From Planctomycetota bacterium (GTDB lineage: Bacteria; Planctomycetota; J058): a stretch of 64,000 bases of DNA. Where the stretch lies: NCBI GenBank assembly GCA_023954375.1, contig JAMLIC010000018.1:100178-164177 (forward strand), read 5' to 3'. Of the stretch, positions 41,454 through 51,875 are shown one piece after another. The notes beneath the pieces were generated by a model. It worked only from the letters and a program-made list of their open reading frames with translations, did no database searches and had not been told where the DNA came from. Position numbers and translations under genes: made by a program. Each line of letters opens with the position of its first letter. Position 1 is the stretch's first letter.

Positions 41454-42226
41454 GGGGTATCCTCGGTCGACGTGACCTCGCCGTCGATCCACCTGCTACC
41501 ACCCGCCGCGACTGGCTCGCCGCCGGGCCGTTCACGCTCGCGCTCTCGGGCGGCTTCTTCGGCTTCTTCGCCCACACCGGCCTCCTCGCCGCGCTCGAGG
41601 AGGCGGGCCTCCGGCCCGCGCGCGTCGTCGGCGTGAGCGCGGGCGCGCTCGCCGGGGGCGTGTGGGCGAGCGGCCTGCCGGCCGCCGCGCTCGAGGACGC
41701 GCTCGTCGCCCTGCGGCGGGCCGAGTTCTGGGACCCGGGGCTGCCGCTGGGCGGGCTGCTCAAGGGGGCGCGCTTCTCGGCGAAGCTCCTCGACGTGCTC
41801 GGGCCGACGGGTGTCACGCGGGTCGAGGAGACGCGGGTGCCGTTCACGCCGGTCGTGCACGACGTCCTGCGGCGGCGGCCGGTGGCGCTCGAGCGCGGCG
41901 CGATCGATCTGGCGATCCGCGCGTCGTGCTGCGTGCCGCTCCTCTTCCGGCCGGTGCGCATGGACGGGCGCCTCCTCGTCGACGGCGGCGTGAGCGACCG
42001 GCCCGGGCTGACGGCCCTGCGCCCGGGCGAGCGGGTGCTCCTGCACCACCTCGTGCCGCACGAGCGACGCGGGCTCGACCCGGTGGCGCCGCCCGGGGTC
42101 GAAGCGCTCGTGCTCACGGTCCCCGGGCTGCCGCTCGTCACGCCCTTCGCGCTCGGGCGCGGGCGCGAGGCGCTGGCGCTGGCGCGCGCGCACGCGCGTC
42201 AGTGGCTGGCGTCGCCGGGGGGGTGA
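41450..42226 (+). CDS. Patatin-like phospholipase
   Basis: 258 residues. Ser of the Ser-Asp dyad in VVGVSAGALAGG (GxSxG), Asp in VDGGVSDRPG, and the N-terminal LALSGGFFGFFAHTGLLAAL in place of the usual GGGxRG oxyanion loop. Probable lipid acyl hydrolase. Its ATG overlaps the amine oxidase stop, making it the last gene of the amine operon, although a metabolic link is not obvious. Its end overlaps the convergent membrane-protein gene by 28 bases. Confidence 0.87.
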   Translation: MRGILGRRDLAVDPPATTRRDWLAAGPFTLALSGGFFGFFAHTGLLAALEEAGLRPARVVGVSAGALAGGVWASGLPAAALEDALVALRRAEFWDPGLPLGGLLKGARFSAKLLDVLGPTGVTRVEETRVPFTPVVHDVLRRRPVALERGAIDLAIRASCCVPLLFRPVRMDGRLLVDGGVSDRPGLTALRPGERVLLHHLVPHERRGLDPVAPPGVEALVLTVPGLPLVTPFALGRGREALALARAHARQWLASPGG

Positions 42227-43062
42227 TCGGGCGCCGGCGCGACGGGCGGTGGCGCCAGCCGGTCGGCGAGCCCCAGGGCCAGCGGCGCCAGGAGGGCCAG
42301 CGGGGCGCCGAGGGTGATGAGCGCCAGGCTCCCCACGCCGGCCGCCGCGAAGACGAGCCCGAGCCCCGGGAGCGCGACGGCGCGCTCGAACGGGTCGTCG
42401 CCGGTGCCGCCGATCACGGCCATGGCGATCACCGTCACGACGAAGAGGGTCGCGCCGCCGCAGCCCGCGATGGCGCAGCCTCCGAAGGCCTGCGTGGCCC
42501 GCCGGCAGCCCTGGACCCGCAGGAGCACGGTCAAGGTGAACGAGGTCGCCACCGCGACGATGAGCCCGAGGGTCCCGCCGAGGTGCTGGTTGAGGTCGCT
42601 CCCGAACCCGCCGACGAGGGCGCCGAGCTGGTTCAGGCCGCCCTCGACCCCGCCGCGCAGCGCGCCGGCCAGGTAGGCCGTCTGCGCGATGACCACGACC
42701 CAGGCGGCCGCGACCGAGAGCCCGCAGGCGGCGACGAGGCCCCAGCGGCCAGGGGCGGCGCGCTCGCGCGCGCGCGCCTCGAGGAAGGCGGTGGGCCCGG
42801 CGCCGAGCAGGCCCGCGCCGACGCACGCGGCCGCGATCAACGCCAGCCCGAGGAGGTCGGTCGCGGTCGGGCGCGCGCCGACGAGGAGCGCGAACGGCGG
42901 GAGGAGGAGCAGCGCGACGCACGCGCCCCACGCGAGGCCGCGCGCCAGCGCGGGGCGCGCCCAGCGCCCGATGCGTCGCCACGCCGACGGCTCCTCCTCC
43001 GCGCCGCTCATGCACGCGCCCGACGGCGGGGAGGAGCCGGCGTCGTCAGGCCTGGGGTGCAC
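42199..43062 (-). CDS. Membrane protein of unknown function
   Basis: 287 residues with about seven hydrophobic helices separated by short loops; a GCRRATQAFGGCAIAGCGGATL segment (written here as GCRRATQAFGGC then AIAGCGG) carries three Cys. No family recognised. The GTG start at 43062 is supported by TGCTAGCCT six bases upstream, a leaderless arrangement; the ATG at 43011 is the alternative. Confidence 0.7.
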   Translation of the reverse strand: MHPRPDDAGSSPPSGACMSGAEEEPSAWRRIGRWARPALARGLAWGACVALLLLPPFALLVGARPTATDLLGLALIAAACVGAGLLGAGPTAFLEARARERAAPGRWGLVAACGLSVAAAWVVVIAQTAYLAGALRGGVEGGLNQLGALVGGFGSDLNQHLGGTLGLIVAVATSFTLTVLLRVQGCRRATQAFGGCAIAGCGGATLFVVTVIAMAVIGGTGDDPFERAVALPGLGLVFAAAGVGSLALITLGAPLALLAPLALGLADRLAPPPVAPAPDHPPGDASH

Positions 43063-43068
43063 GGGGCG

Positions 43069-43077
43069 AGGCTAGCA
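43069..43077 (-). promoter_or_regulatory. Extended -10 (TGCTAGCCT) six bases before a GTG start
   Basis: Minus-strand TGC-TAGCCT ends six bases before the GTG at 43062; no Shine-Dalgarno intervenes. Confidence 0.42.
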
Positions 43078-43174
43078 CGAATCGCTCGAAGAGACGGCCC
43101 GTCCTCGCCGGGGCGCGCGTGACCGGCGCTGCCAGCAGTCGAGTGGGCGAGCGCGCGGCGACTTTGTACATGGA

Positions 43175-43216
43175 GTAGAGGCCGCCCCGGGGCTCACACC
43201 CCGAGGCGGCCTCTAC
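43175..43216 (-). terminator. 18-bp hairpin after aceA
   Basis: GTAGAGGCCGCCCCGGGG (43175-43192) pairs with 43199-43216 with one mismatch and a six-base loop. It lies 47 bases past the aceA stop. No T tract, so it may be a terminator or an mRNA 3'-end stabiliser. Confidence 0.55.
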
Positions 43217-43262
43217 CGGCCAGAGGAGAAGTGGACCGTTCGTCGTCGTCGAGCTCCGGCCC

Positions 43263-44567
<1,305 letters not shown>

Positions 44568-44612
44568 GGGGAGGGCCTCCTCTCGGGCGGTGACGCGCGG
44601 ACGGGGGGAGCG

Positions 44613-46247
44613 CTAGCCGGCCCGGCGGGCCTCGACGGCCGGGCCGGTCGAGGGCTCGTCGAGCAGCTCGTACGCAGGGAGCGTGAGGAACTCGGTGAAG
44701 GTCGGCTCGACGCAGAGCCGCAGGAAGAGGTCGCGCGCCTGCGCCCAGCGGCCGCGGGCGAAGCGCTCCGCGCCGTGGACGGCCTGCAGCCGCGCGAGCT
44801 CCTCGTCGAGCAGGCCGCGGACGAGCTCGGGCGTGATGCGGCGGCCGTCGTCCAGCGCCGCCCCGTGGCGCACCCAGTGCCACACCTGCGTGCGGGAGAT
44901 CTCGGCCGTCGCCGCGTCCTCCATGAGGTGGTAGAGCGGCACGCAGCCGGCGCCCCGCAGCCAGGCCTCGAGGTACTGGACGCCCACGTCCACGTTCTGC
45001 CGCAGGCCCGCCTCGGTGCGCGTGCCGGCGGGCGTCTCCAGCAGGTCCTCGGCGCGGACCGTCACGTCGTCGCGGGTGACGTGGAGCTGGTTCGGCCCGC
45101 GCATGTGCTCGTCGAACACGCGCCGCGCCACCTCGACGAGGCCGGGGTGGGCGACCCACGTGCCGTCGTGGCCGCTGGTGACCTCGCGGAGCTTGTCCTC
45201 GCGCACCCTCTCGAGCGCCTGCCGGTTGGCCTCGGGGTCGTCGTTCCTGGGGATCTGCGCCGCCATGCCGCCCATGGCGTGCACGCCGCGCCGGTGGCAG
45301 GTGCGGATCAGGCGCTGCGAGTAGGCGCGCATGAACGGCTGGCTCATGGTCACCTGCGCGCGGTCGGGCAGCACGCGGTCGGCGTGGGCCCTGAACACCT
45401 TCAGGAAGCTGAAGATGTAGTCCCAGCGCCCGCAGTTGAGCCCGGCCGAGTGCTCGCGCAGCTCGTGCAGGATCTCGTCCATCTCGAAGGCCGCCGGCAG
45501 CGTCTCGATCAGCACGGTCGCCTTGATCGTGCCGCGCGGGACGCCGAGGCGGTCCTGCGCCCAGCAGAAGACGTCGTTCCAGAGGCGCGCCTCGAGGTGG
45601 CTCTCGAGCTTGGGGAGGTAGAAGTAGGGCGCCGTCCCGCGCGCCAGGAGCTCGCGGACGTTGTGGAAGAAGAACAGCCCGAAGTCCACGAGCGAGGCCG
45701 GCGCCGGCTGGCCCTGCCAGCGCAGGTGCTTCTCGGGGAGGTGCCAGCCGCGGGGGCGGACGAACAGCACGGCCGTGCGGTCGTTCAGCGCGTAGCGCTT
45801 GCCCGTGCGCGGGTCCTCGTGGCGGATCGTGCGCCGCACGGCCTCCATCAGGTTCTGCTGGCCGCGGATGCAGTTCTCCCAGGTGGGGGCGTTGCTGTCC
45901 TCGAAGTCGGCCATGAAGACGTTGGCGCCGGAGTTGAGCGCGTTGATGATCATCTTCCGGTCGACGGGGCCGGTGATCTCGACGCGCCGGTCCATGAGCT
46001 CGGCCGGCAGCGGGGCGCAGCGCCAGTCGCCCTGGCGCACGTCGGCCGTCCCGGCGAGGAAGCCGGGCAGCTCGCCCGCGTCGAGGCGCGCCTGCCGCTC
46101 GGCGCGCCGGCGCAGGAGCGTCGCGCGGCGCCCGCCGTACGCCTCGACGAGGCCGGCCAGGAAGGCCAGCGCCTCGCCAGACAGCACCTGCTCGCAGCCG
46201 GCGGGGACCGCCGCCGTCACCTCGAGGCTCCCCGGGGAGCGCTTCAC
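44613..46247 (-). CDS. aceB: Malate synthase A
   Basis: 544 residues, normal for the A isoform. Condenses glyoxylate with acetyl-CoA to malate. Family blocks visible: GPVDRKMIINALNSGANVFM (Arg and Asn near the active site), ADFEDSNAPTWEN, RPRGWHLPEKH, KLESHLEARLWN, GTIKATVLIETLPAAFEMDE, LNCGRWDYIFSFLK and the C-terminal catalytic-loop DAATAEISRTQVWHW. GTG start after AGGAGG. Two hairpins in the 150-base leader upstream may regulate or separate it from cydB. Confidence 0.97.
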   Translation of the reverse strand: MKRSPGSLEVTAAVPAGCEQVLSGEALAFLAGLVEAYGGRRATLLRRRAERQARLDAGELPGFLAGTADVRQGDWRCAPLPAELMDRRVEITGPVDRKMIINALNSGANVFMADFEDSNAPTWENCIRGQQNLMEAVRRTIRHEDPRTGKRYALNDRTAVLFVRPRGWHLPEKHLRWQGQPAPASLVDFGLFFFHNVRELLARGTAPYFYLPKLESHLEARLWNDVFCWAQDRLGVPRGTIKATVLIETLPAAFEMDEILHELREHSAGLNCGRWDYIFSFLKVFRAHADRVLPDRAQVTMSQPFMRAYSQRLIRTCHRRGVHAMGGMAAQIPRNDDPEANRQALERVREDKLREVTSGHDGTWVAHPGLVEVARRVFDEHMRGPNQLHVTRDDVTVRAEDLLETPAGTRTEAGLRQNVDVGVQYLEAWLRGAGCVPLYHLMEDAATAEISRTQVWHWVRHGAALDDGRRITPELVRGLLDEELARLQAVHGAERFARGRWAQARDLFLRLCVEPTFTEFLTLPAYELLDEPSTGPAVEARRAG

Positions 46248-46400
46248 ACCGTCCTCCTGCCCGTGGCGCCGCGCGGCGAGTCCGACGGCGTGCTGACCTC
46301 CAAGGCACCTTCCGTGCCGTCGGAGTCACGTGCGCAGGCGTCGCGGGATCCTGCACGGGTGCGCGTCTGCGCAGGAGATGCGGAGGGGAAGATCCCGCGG
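46248..46400 (-). other. aceB leader with two hairpins
   Basis: TCCGACGGC (46281-46289) pairs with GCCGTCGGA (46316-46324), and CGCGGGATC (46342-46350) with GATCCCGCG (46391-46399). The second directly follows the cydB stop and could end that transcript. Confidence 0.45.
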
Positions 46401-47477
46401 CTACGGGGCGGAATCCTCGCGCGGCCGCTCGATCGGGGGGGCGACGGACGGGGCCTCCGCCGCCTCGCGCTGGGTGACGGCCCCCTGCGCCTTGAACACC
46501 CGCAGGAGCACGTAGAGCGACGGGCCCACGACGATGAGCGCCACCAGGAGCAGCCAGAGCGTCAGGCGCACGACGTGCGGCGGCGCGGCGGCGGCGGCCA
46601 CGGTCAGGTCGGGGGCGACCACGTAGGGGCGCTGGGCGAGGCCCCAGCCGACGACCACCAGGCCCACCGCCGCCGCGGCCAGGACCCGGGCCGGGCGGAA
46701 GGCGCGGCGCCGGAGGGCCTCGAGCGCGCCGCCCAGGACGGCGGCGGTCCCGAGCAGGACGGGGAGCGACCAGGTCGACCCGGTCAGCGCGCCGAAGAAG
46801 CGCGGCGCCCCGCGCCAGGCCAGGCCCCCGGCGAGGGCCGCGGCCAGGGCGGTCGCCCCCCCGGCGAGCAGGGCGCGCCGGCGGAAGTCGTCGCGCAGGG
46901 CCTCGTCCTCGGCCTCGACCGTGAGGTAGGTCGCGGCGAGGAAGGCGAACGCCGCCAGGGCCAGGAGGCCGACCGAGAAGGGGAAGGCGCCCAGCCACGG
47001 CGCGACGAAGCCGGTCGTCGGGACGCCGTCGGGTCCGACGCGGATCCCCTCGGCCGTGATCGCGCCGAGGGTCACGCCGAGGAACACGGGGGTGACGACG
47101 CTGGCCACGGCGAACACGCGCCCCCAGCGGAGCGCCGCGCGGTCCTCCTGGCCGCCGTACTGCCGGAAGACGAAGGCCGACCCGCGCAGGACGATCCCCA
47201 GGAGCACGAGCATGAGCGGGATGTGCAGCGCCGTGCTGATCACGGCGAAGGCGGGCGGGAAGCCGGTGAACAGGATCACCACCAGGACGATCAGCCAGAC
47301 GTGGTTCGCCTCCCACACGGGCGCCAGCGCCTGCTCGACGAGGCGCCGCTGCTCGCGGGCGCGGGGGCCGGTGGCCAGGAGGTCCCACACGCCGCCGCCG
47401 AAGTCGGCCCCGGCGAGGAGGACGTAGGCGACGAGGGCCACGAGCGCCGTCGCGGCCAGGAGCTCGGCGCCGGTCAC
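46401..47477 (-). CDS. cydB: Cytochrome bd-type quinol oxidase subunit II
   Basis: 358 residues, about eight helices. Signature pieces: YVLLAGADFGGGVWDLLATGPR, EQALAPVWEANHVWLIVLVV and FTGFPPAFA. Subunit II of the terminal oxidase that reduces O2 to water with quinol and contributes to the membrane potential. The GTG at 47477 overlaps the cydA stop by four bases, giving an operon cydAB. Confidence 0.95.
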   Translation of the reverse strand: MTGAELLAATALVALVAYVLLAGADFGGGVWDLLATGPRAREQRRLVEQALAPVWEANHVWLIVLVVILFTGFPPAFAVISTALHIPLMLVLLGIVLRGSAFVFRQYGGQEDRAALRWGRVFAVASVVTPVFLGVTLGAITAEGIRVGPDGVPTTGFVAPWLGAFPFSVGLLALAAFAFLAATYLTVEAEDEALRDDFRRRALLAGGATALAAALAGGLAWRGAPRFFGALTGSTWSLPVLLGTAAVLGGALEALRRRAFRPARVLAAAAVGLVVVGWGLAQRPYVVAPDLTVAAAAAPPHVVRLTLWLLLVALIVVGPSLYVLLRVFKAQGAVTQREAAEAPSVAPPIERPREDSAP

Positions 47478-48799
47478 GGGCGCGCCTCCCCGGCCGGCCC
47501 GAGGCCTGGCGCGCCGCCGAAGATCCGCAGGAGGACGAACGTCGTCGCCGCGGCCAGGCCCACGTAGACCAGGCCGATCGTCATGAAGGGCACGATCAGC
47601 CCCGGCATGGGCGTCGCCATCTCCCGCGTGCGCAGGACCTCGTAGGCGATCCACGGCTGGCGCCCGACCTCGGCCACGACCCAGCCCGCCTGGAGGGCCA
47701 CGAAGGCCAGCGGCCCCGCCGCGACGAGGGCCTTGAGGAACCACGGGTGCTCCGGCCAGGCCTTGCGCCGCAGGCGCAGGAACGCGGCCCAGGCCATGAG
47801 CGCGGCCAGGGCCGTGCCCAGGCCGACCATGACCTGGAAGGCGTAGTGGACGAGCGGGCTCGGCCAGTCCTCGCGCGGGAACTCCTCGAGGCCGCGGACG
47901 AGGCCGTCGAAGCGGTTCGTGGCCAGGAACGAGAGGCCGCCGGGGACCTCGATCGCCCAGCGCGTCTCGCGCGCGTCCTCGTCGGGGATGCCGCCGATGC
48001 GCAGCGGCGCCCACGTCTCGGTGACGAACTGCGACTCCATGGCGGCGAGCTTCATGGGCTGCATCTCGGCCACGCGCTGGCCGGCGAGGTGGCCGGTCAT
48101 CGGCATGACGAGCGTGGCCGGCGCGGCGACGGCGAGCGCGATCCCCAGCGCCTTGCGATGGAACCCGCTCCCGGGGGCGCGCAGGAGCCCGACGGCGTGG
48201 ACCCCGGCGGCGCACAGGCAGGTGGCCATGTAGTAGCCGGGCAGCGAGTGGAGGAGCTGATGGACGGCGTAGGGGTTCACGAGCGCGGCCCAGGGGTCGA
48301 GGTCGAGCCAGGCGCCGGTGGCCGGGTCGACGGTGAAGCCGCGCGGGTGCTGCATCCAGGCGTTGACGAGGGTCACCAGCGCCGCCGACGCCACGCCGCT
48401 CACGGCCACCGCCGCGCCGGCTGCGAGGTGCAGGCGCGGGCGCACGCGCTCCCAGCCGTAGAGGTAGATGCCGAGGAAGATCGCCTCGGTGAAGAAGGCC
48501 ACCCCCTCGAGCGCGAAGCCCGGGCCGATCAGCGCGCCGGCGCGGGCCATGAACCCGGGGAACAGGAGGCCCAGCTCGAACGAGAGCACCGTGCCCGAGA
48601 CGGCGCCCACGGCGAAGAGCACCGCCGTCCCCTTGGCCCAGGCGCGCGCGAGCGCCTCGTACTCGCGGTCGCCCGTGCGCAGCCAGAGCGCCTCGGCCGT
48701 CACCATGAGCGCGGGCATGGCCACGCCCACGGCGGCGAAGACGATGTGGAAGGCCAGCGACATCGCCATCTGCCCGCGGGCCAGGTCGGCGTCGATCAT
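47474..48799 (-). CDS. cydA: Cytochrome bd-type quinol oxidase subunit I, CIO-like
   Basis: 441 residues, about nine helices. The N-terminal His of haem ligation is in AFHIVFAAVGVAMP; GTVLSFELGLLFPGFM, the Glu/Arg segment EGVAFFTEAIFLGIYLYGWERV, NPYAVHQLLHSLPGYYMA and PMTGHLAGQRVAEMQPMKLAAME are typical. The Q-loop is short, as in the cyanide-insensitive (CioA) group rather than the long-loop E. coli enzyme. ATG at 48799 is preceded at seven bases by TACCCT and by no Shine-Dalgarno. Confidence 0.95.
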   Translation of the reverse strand: MIDADLARGQMAMSLAFHIVFAAVGVAMPALMVTAEALWLRTGDREYEALARAWAKGTAVLFAVGAVSGTVLSFELGLLFPGFMARAGALIGPGFALEGVAFFTEAIFLGIYLYGWERVRPRLHLAAGAAVAVSGVASAALVTLVNAWMQHPRGFTVDPATGAWLDLDPWAALVNPYAVHQLLHSLPGYYMATCLCAAGVHAVGLLRAPGSGFHRKALGIALAVAAPATLVMPMTGHLAGQRVAEMQPMKLAAMESQFVTETWAPLRIGGIPDEDARETRWAIEVPGGLSFLATNRFDGLVRGLEEFPREDWPSPLVHYAFQVMVGLGTALAALMAWAAFLRLRRKAWPEHPWFLKALVAAGPLAFVALQAGWVVAEVGRQPWIAYEVLRTREMATPMPGLIVPFMTIGLVYVGLAAATTFVLLRIFGGAPGLGPAGEARP

Positions 48800-48806
48800 C
48801 GGCCCC

Positions 48807-48812
48807 AGGGTA
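48807..48812 (-). promoter_or_regulatory. -10-like TACCCT seven bases before cydA
   Basis: TACCCT on the minus strand, then GGGGCCG, then the ATG. Same geometry as other leaderless candidates in this window. Confidence 0.35.
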
Positions 48813-48883
48813 CCGCGCCGGCGGCCGGGGCGCGGTGCGGCAAGACGCCGCGTCACCCGCGCGCGAGACGCTGCCCCGGCGGG

Positions 48884-49354
48884 TCAGGCGCGCGGCGCGC
48901 GGAGCACGACGTGGAAGGCGGGCGGCGGCGCCGTCGCCGTGCACGCGCTCCACGCCCCCGCCCGCGCGAGCTCGGCCGGGGTCGGGAGCTTCAGCCCGGC
49001 CCAGCGCGCGTAGGCCCTGGCCTGCGCGAGCGAAAAGGCGCTCGCCCCGCGCGGCGGCGCGGGGGCGCCGGTCGCGCGGCAGTAGGTGACGAAGAGCGGC
49101 CAGCCGATCGGGCCGCGCGAGATCCAGAAGCCGCGCGCGTCGTCGGTCGGGGGGACCCAGACCATCTCGATCCGGTGGCCCTTGCCCGGGTCGTAGAGGT
49201 AGAGGGGCGGGCGGGGCCCGAGGAGCATGCGCGGATGGAGCGGCTCGCCCTGCCAGCCGCGGCCGCAGCGGCGCCGCGCGTGCTGCAGGGCGACGAGCGC
49301 CGCGGCGTCGCCCAGCGCGGCGCGCCGCTCGAGGAGGCGCAGGTCGTGGTCCAT
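48884..49354 (-). CDS. Minimal SUMF1/formylglycine-enzyme-like protein
   Basis: 156 residues. RIEMVWVPP, RGFWISRGPIGWPLFVTYCRATG, FSLAQARAYARWAGLKLPTPAELARAG match the core strands of the FGE-sulfatase/SUMF1 fold, but the domain is about half the usual 250 residues and lacks the C-terminal WEW/RGGS region, so copper-dependent formylglycine activity is unlikely. It may be a binding or degenerate version. ATG at 49354. Confidence 0.65.
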   Translation of the reverse strand: MDHDLRLLERRAALGDAAALVALQHARRRCGRGWQGEPLHPRMLLGPRPPLYLYDPGKGHRIEMVWVPPTDDARGFWISRGPIGWPLFVTYCRATGAPAPPRGASAFSLAQARAYARWAGLKLPTPAELARAGAWSACTATAPPPAFHVVLRAPRA

Positions 49355-49389
49355 GGGTCCGCTCCGCGGACCCGGACGGGGCAGGGCGC

Positions 49390-50103
49390 TCAGGCTGTCG
49401 CGTGGCTCGAGCGCGCGCGCAGGGCGATCGCGCCGCCGAGGGCCAGGAGCGCCGCGGTGCCCGCGGCCGCCGCGGCCGGGCCCACGAGCAGCCCCGCGGG
49501 CGGCGGTGGGTCGAGCGCGAGGACGACGCCGGCGGCGAGCGCCGCGAGGAGGGCGGCCGGAGGGACGGCCAGGAAGGCCACGCACGCCGCCTCGAACCAG
49601 GGTGCGCTGCGTGGGTGGCGCTGGGCCGTCCGGGCGATCTGGAACCAGACCAGGAGTTGCACGGTCGCCATCACGAGGATCGGGAGCGCGGCCAGGAGGC
49701 GGCCGTCGATGTCGTGGCGGCATCCGGGCGCGCAGAAGCAGGTCAGCGTGAGGGGTTGGTTCAAGAGCACCAGGAAGGTCCCCGCGAACGCCGCGCAGAG
49801 CCCGACGACCACCGCCTGGACGACCGCCAACCGCAGCCAGCGCCGGACGACCTCGTCGTCGCCCGTGAGCACGACCGGCAGGAGGAGGAAGACGACGAGC
49901 CCGCTGAGCGGGATCAGCCCCCAGCCCGCGCGCAGGGCGTGGACGCCGGTCAGCACCCACTCGGCGGCGACGGGCATGCGGATCCCGACCTCCGCGTACA
50001 TGACCTCGAACGGCGCGCAGAAGCGGCACAGCGCGAAGGCCATGAGCAGCCACGCGGCCGCGACGGCGACCGCGGTCCGGCGCAGCGGGGCGGCGACGAC
50101 CAC
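49390..50103 (-). CDS. Membrane protein with cysteine pairs
   Basis: 237 residues, about six helices. Two extracytoplasmic-looking Cys clusters, CRFCAPFEVMY after the first helix and CFCAPGCRHDIDG in the middle, suggest disulfides or a metal site. No family recognised. GTG start at 50103 is the best available; the start is uncertain. 35 bases before the SUMF1-like gene on the same strand. Confidence 0.62.
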   Translation of the reverse strand: MVVAAPLRRTAVAVAAAWLLMAFALCRFCAPFEVMYAEVGIRMPVAAEWVLTGVHALRAGWGLIPLSGLVVFLLLPVVLTGDDEVVRRWLRLAVVQAVVVGLCAAFAGTFLVLLNQPLTLTCFCAPGCRHDIDGRLLAALPILVMATVQLLVWFQIARTAQRHPRSAPWFEAACVAFLAVPPAALLAALAAGVVLALDPPPPAGLLVGPAAAAAGTAALLALGGAIALRARSSHATA

Positions 50104-50147
50104 CCGTGCAGCGTGGCCGACCCGCGCGGCCGTTGCCAGGCGGGCGG

Positions 50148-50828
50148 CTACAGCGCCTCGAGCGCCGCCCGGTCCACGTCCGGTAGCCGGCCCAGGAACT
50201 CGCGCAGGTCGGGCGCCAGCGGGCAGGTGACGCTCAGCCGGCCGCCGGCCGGGTGGGCCACGTCGAGGCGCCAGGCGTGCAGGCACAGGCGCGGCAGGCC
50301 GTGGGCCTGGCGGTGGTAGCGGTTGTCCTTCCCCTTGCCGTAGCGCGTGTCGCCGAGCACGTGGTGCGCGGCGTGGGCGAGGTGGCGGCGGATCTGGTGC
50401 TGACGGCCGGTGTGGATGCGCACGCGCAGGAGCGAGCAGCGGCTCTCGGGCAGGAGCATCACCCGCGCGACCTCGGTCCAGGCGTCGCGCGCCACGCCCT
50501 TGTCGTCGGTGAGCGGGCGGCGGCTCTCGAACGCGAGCGGCGCGACGCCGCGGGCCACGACGAGGTACTCCTTCACCGCGTCCGGCGCCTGGAAGCCGGC
50601 CTGGAGGGCGGCCGTGTGCTCGGACGCCAGGGCGAAGGCGATCGCGCCCGAGGCGGCGCGATCGAGGCGGTGGACCGGGTAGATCCGGCGGCCGAGCTGG
50701 TCGCGCAGTCGCTGGAGGAGCGCCTCCTCGTCGGCGCCGGTGCGCGTCTTGTGGACGAGGAGGCCGGTCGGCTTGTCGACGGCGACGACGTGCTCGTCGA
50801 GGTGCAGGATCGTCAGCGGCTCGGGCAC
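50148..50828 (-). CDS. RluA-family pseudouridine synthase (TruC-like)
   Basis: 226 residues. Converts uridine to pseudouridine in rRNA or tRNA. Catalytic Asp in YPVHRLDRAASGAIAFAL; KPTGLLVHK at the N-terminus, VRIHTGRQHQIRRHLAHAAHHVLGDTRYG and LCLHAWRLDVAHP are the family blocks. No S4 domain and short length favour TruC, which modifies tRNA U65. GTG start at 50828. Confidence 0.92.
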   Translation of the reverse strand: MPEPLTILHLDEHVVAVDKPTGLLVHKTRTGADEEALLQRLRDQLGRRIYPVHRLDRAASGAIAFALASEHTAALQAGFQAPDAVKEYLVVARGVAPLAFESRRPLTDDKGVARDAWTEVARVMLLPESRCSLLRVRIHTGRQHQIRRHLAHAAHHVLGDTRYGKGKDNRYHRQAHGLPRLCLHAWRLDVAHPAGGRLSVTCPLAPDLREFLGRLPDVDRAALEAL

Positions 50829-50863
50829 CCGGCCAGGGTGCCAGAGCCGCGGAGGGGCGCAAG

Positions 50864-51676
50864 CTAGGGGATGTCGTAGTAGGACCCGCCGCTGTCCCCG
50901 GCGACGTTCACGCAGAACTGGCGGTAGCTGCCGCTGGCGGCGATCCCGAAGACGGTGATCGTGGCCCGCTGCGTGTTGGCGTCGCGGATCATCGACCGGT
51001 GCCCCTCGATCCCGCTCGCCCCGCAGTTGGGCGCGCCGTCCGTGAGCAGCACGACCGCCATGTTGCGCTTGTCGCCGAGCGCCAGCGCGCACGCCGGTCC
51101 GGTCCCGGTGGCGCCCGTCGGCGTGAGCGCGCCCACCCACGCGCTGGCCGACGCCTTGTTGCCGTCGGTCGCGCGCTTCATCTCCTGCGACCAGAGGCGG
51201 GTGCCGCAGTCGTAGGCGATGATGTTGAAGCTGAAGTTCCGCGACAGGCCCAGGATCGAGCGCAGGAGCTCGGTCTTGGCGCGCTCGATCCGGTTGCCGG
51301 TGGACGTGGTCCCCTCGAGGGTCGTGTAGGGCTCGCGGCCGATGCTCATGGAGCCGGAGATGTCGAGGACGTAGAAGATCGTGTCGTTCTCGGACACGAT
51401 CTCCTCGCCGAAGATCACCGGCGGCGGCTCGTCGCGCGGGTCGTCGCGGTCGTCCGGCGTGGGGGTGGGCGTCGGCGTCGCCGCGGGCGGCGGGTAGACG
51501 GGCCCCTCGATCGGCAGGTCGAGGTCCGTGGCGACGGGCGCGCCGCCGCCGGCGCCGCCGGGCGTCGTCCCCGTGCTCCCCGGCGGGGTCGACGGGCTCA
51601 TCGACTGGGCGGACACGAGCGTGGCGGCCATGGCGAGCGTCGCCAGCGCGGTGATCAGGCTCCGGGTGAGGTGCAT
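50864..51676 (-). CDS. Exported von Willebrand factor A domain protein
   Basis: 270 residues. Signal peptide (LITALATLAMAATLVSAQ), a Pro/Thr/Gly-rich linker, then a VWA domain from about 125: MIDAS motif DISGSMS near residue 140, a conserved Thr in ALTPTGATG and Asp in LLTDGAPN. The metal-dependent site is complete. Likely a periplasmic or surface adhesion/assembly protein. ATG at 51676 follows GGAGGAG. A 58-base dispersed repeat and a poly-C run lie upstream. Confidence 0.88.
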   Translation of the reverse strand: MHLTRSLITALATLAMAATLVSAQSMSPSTPPGSTGTTPGGAGGGAPVATDLDLPIEGPVYPPPAATPTPTPTPDDRDDPRDEPPPVIFGEEIVSENDTIFYVLDISGSMSIGREPYTTLEGTTSTGNRIERAKTELLRSILGLSRNFSFNIIAYDCGTRLWSQEMKRATDGNKASASAWVGALTPTGATGTGPACALALGDKRNMAVVLLTDGAPNCGASGIEGHRSMIRDANTQRATITVFGIAASGSYRQFCVNVAGDSGGSYYDIP

Positions 51677-51875
51677 GTCCTTCTCCTCCGCCGGGGTCCG
51701 GTGCACCGACCGTGCCGCGCCGCAAGAGGCACCTGCGCAGGCGGTTGGGCGGGGCGCACCCCCCGGACGAAAGGGAAGCGAAAGAGACGACGCGGCCTTC
51801 CGGCCCACCGCCCGGAACGCCAGGCGGCGGCCTCAGCTCAGAGCCACTGAAGAGATCGGCGCGATCACGTTTCAC

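Noticed and set aside
48884..49354. Functional formylglycine-generating enzyme for sulfatases
   Set aside because: The protein lacks the C-terminal copper-binding/catalytic region and no sulfatase gene is nearby.
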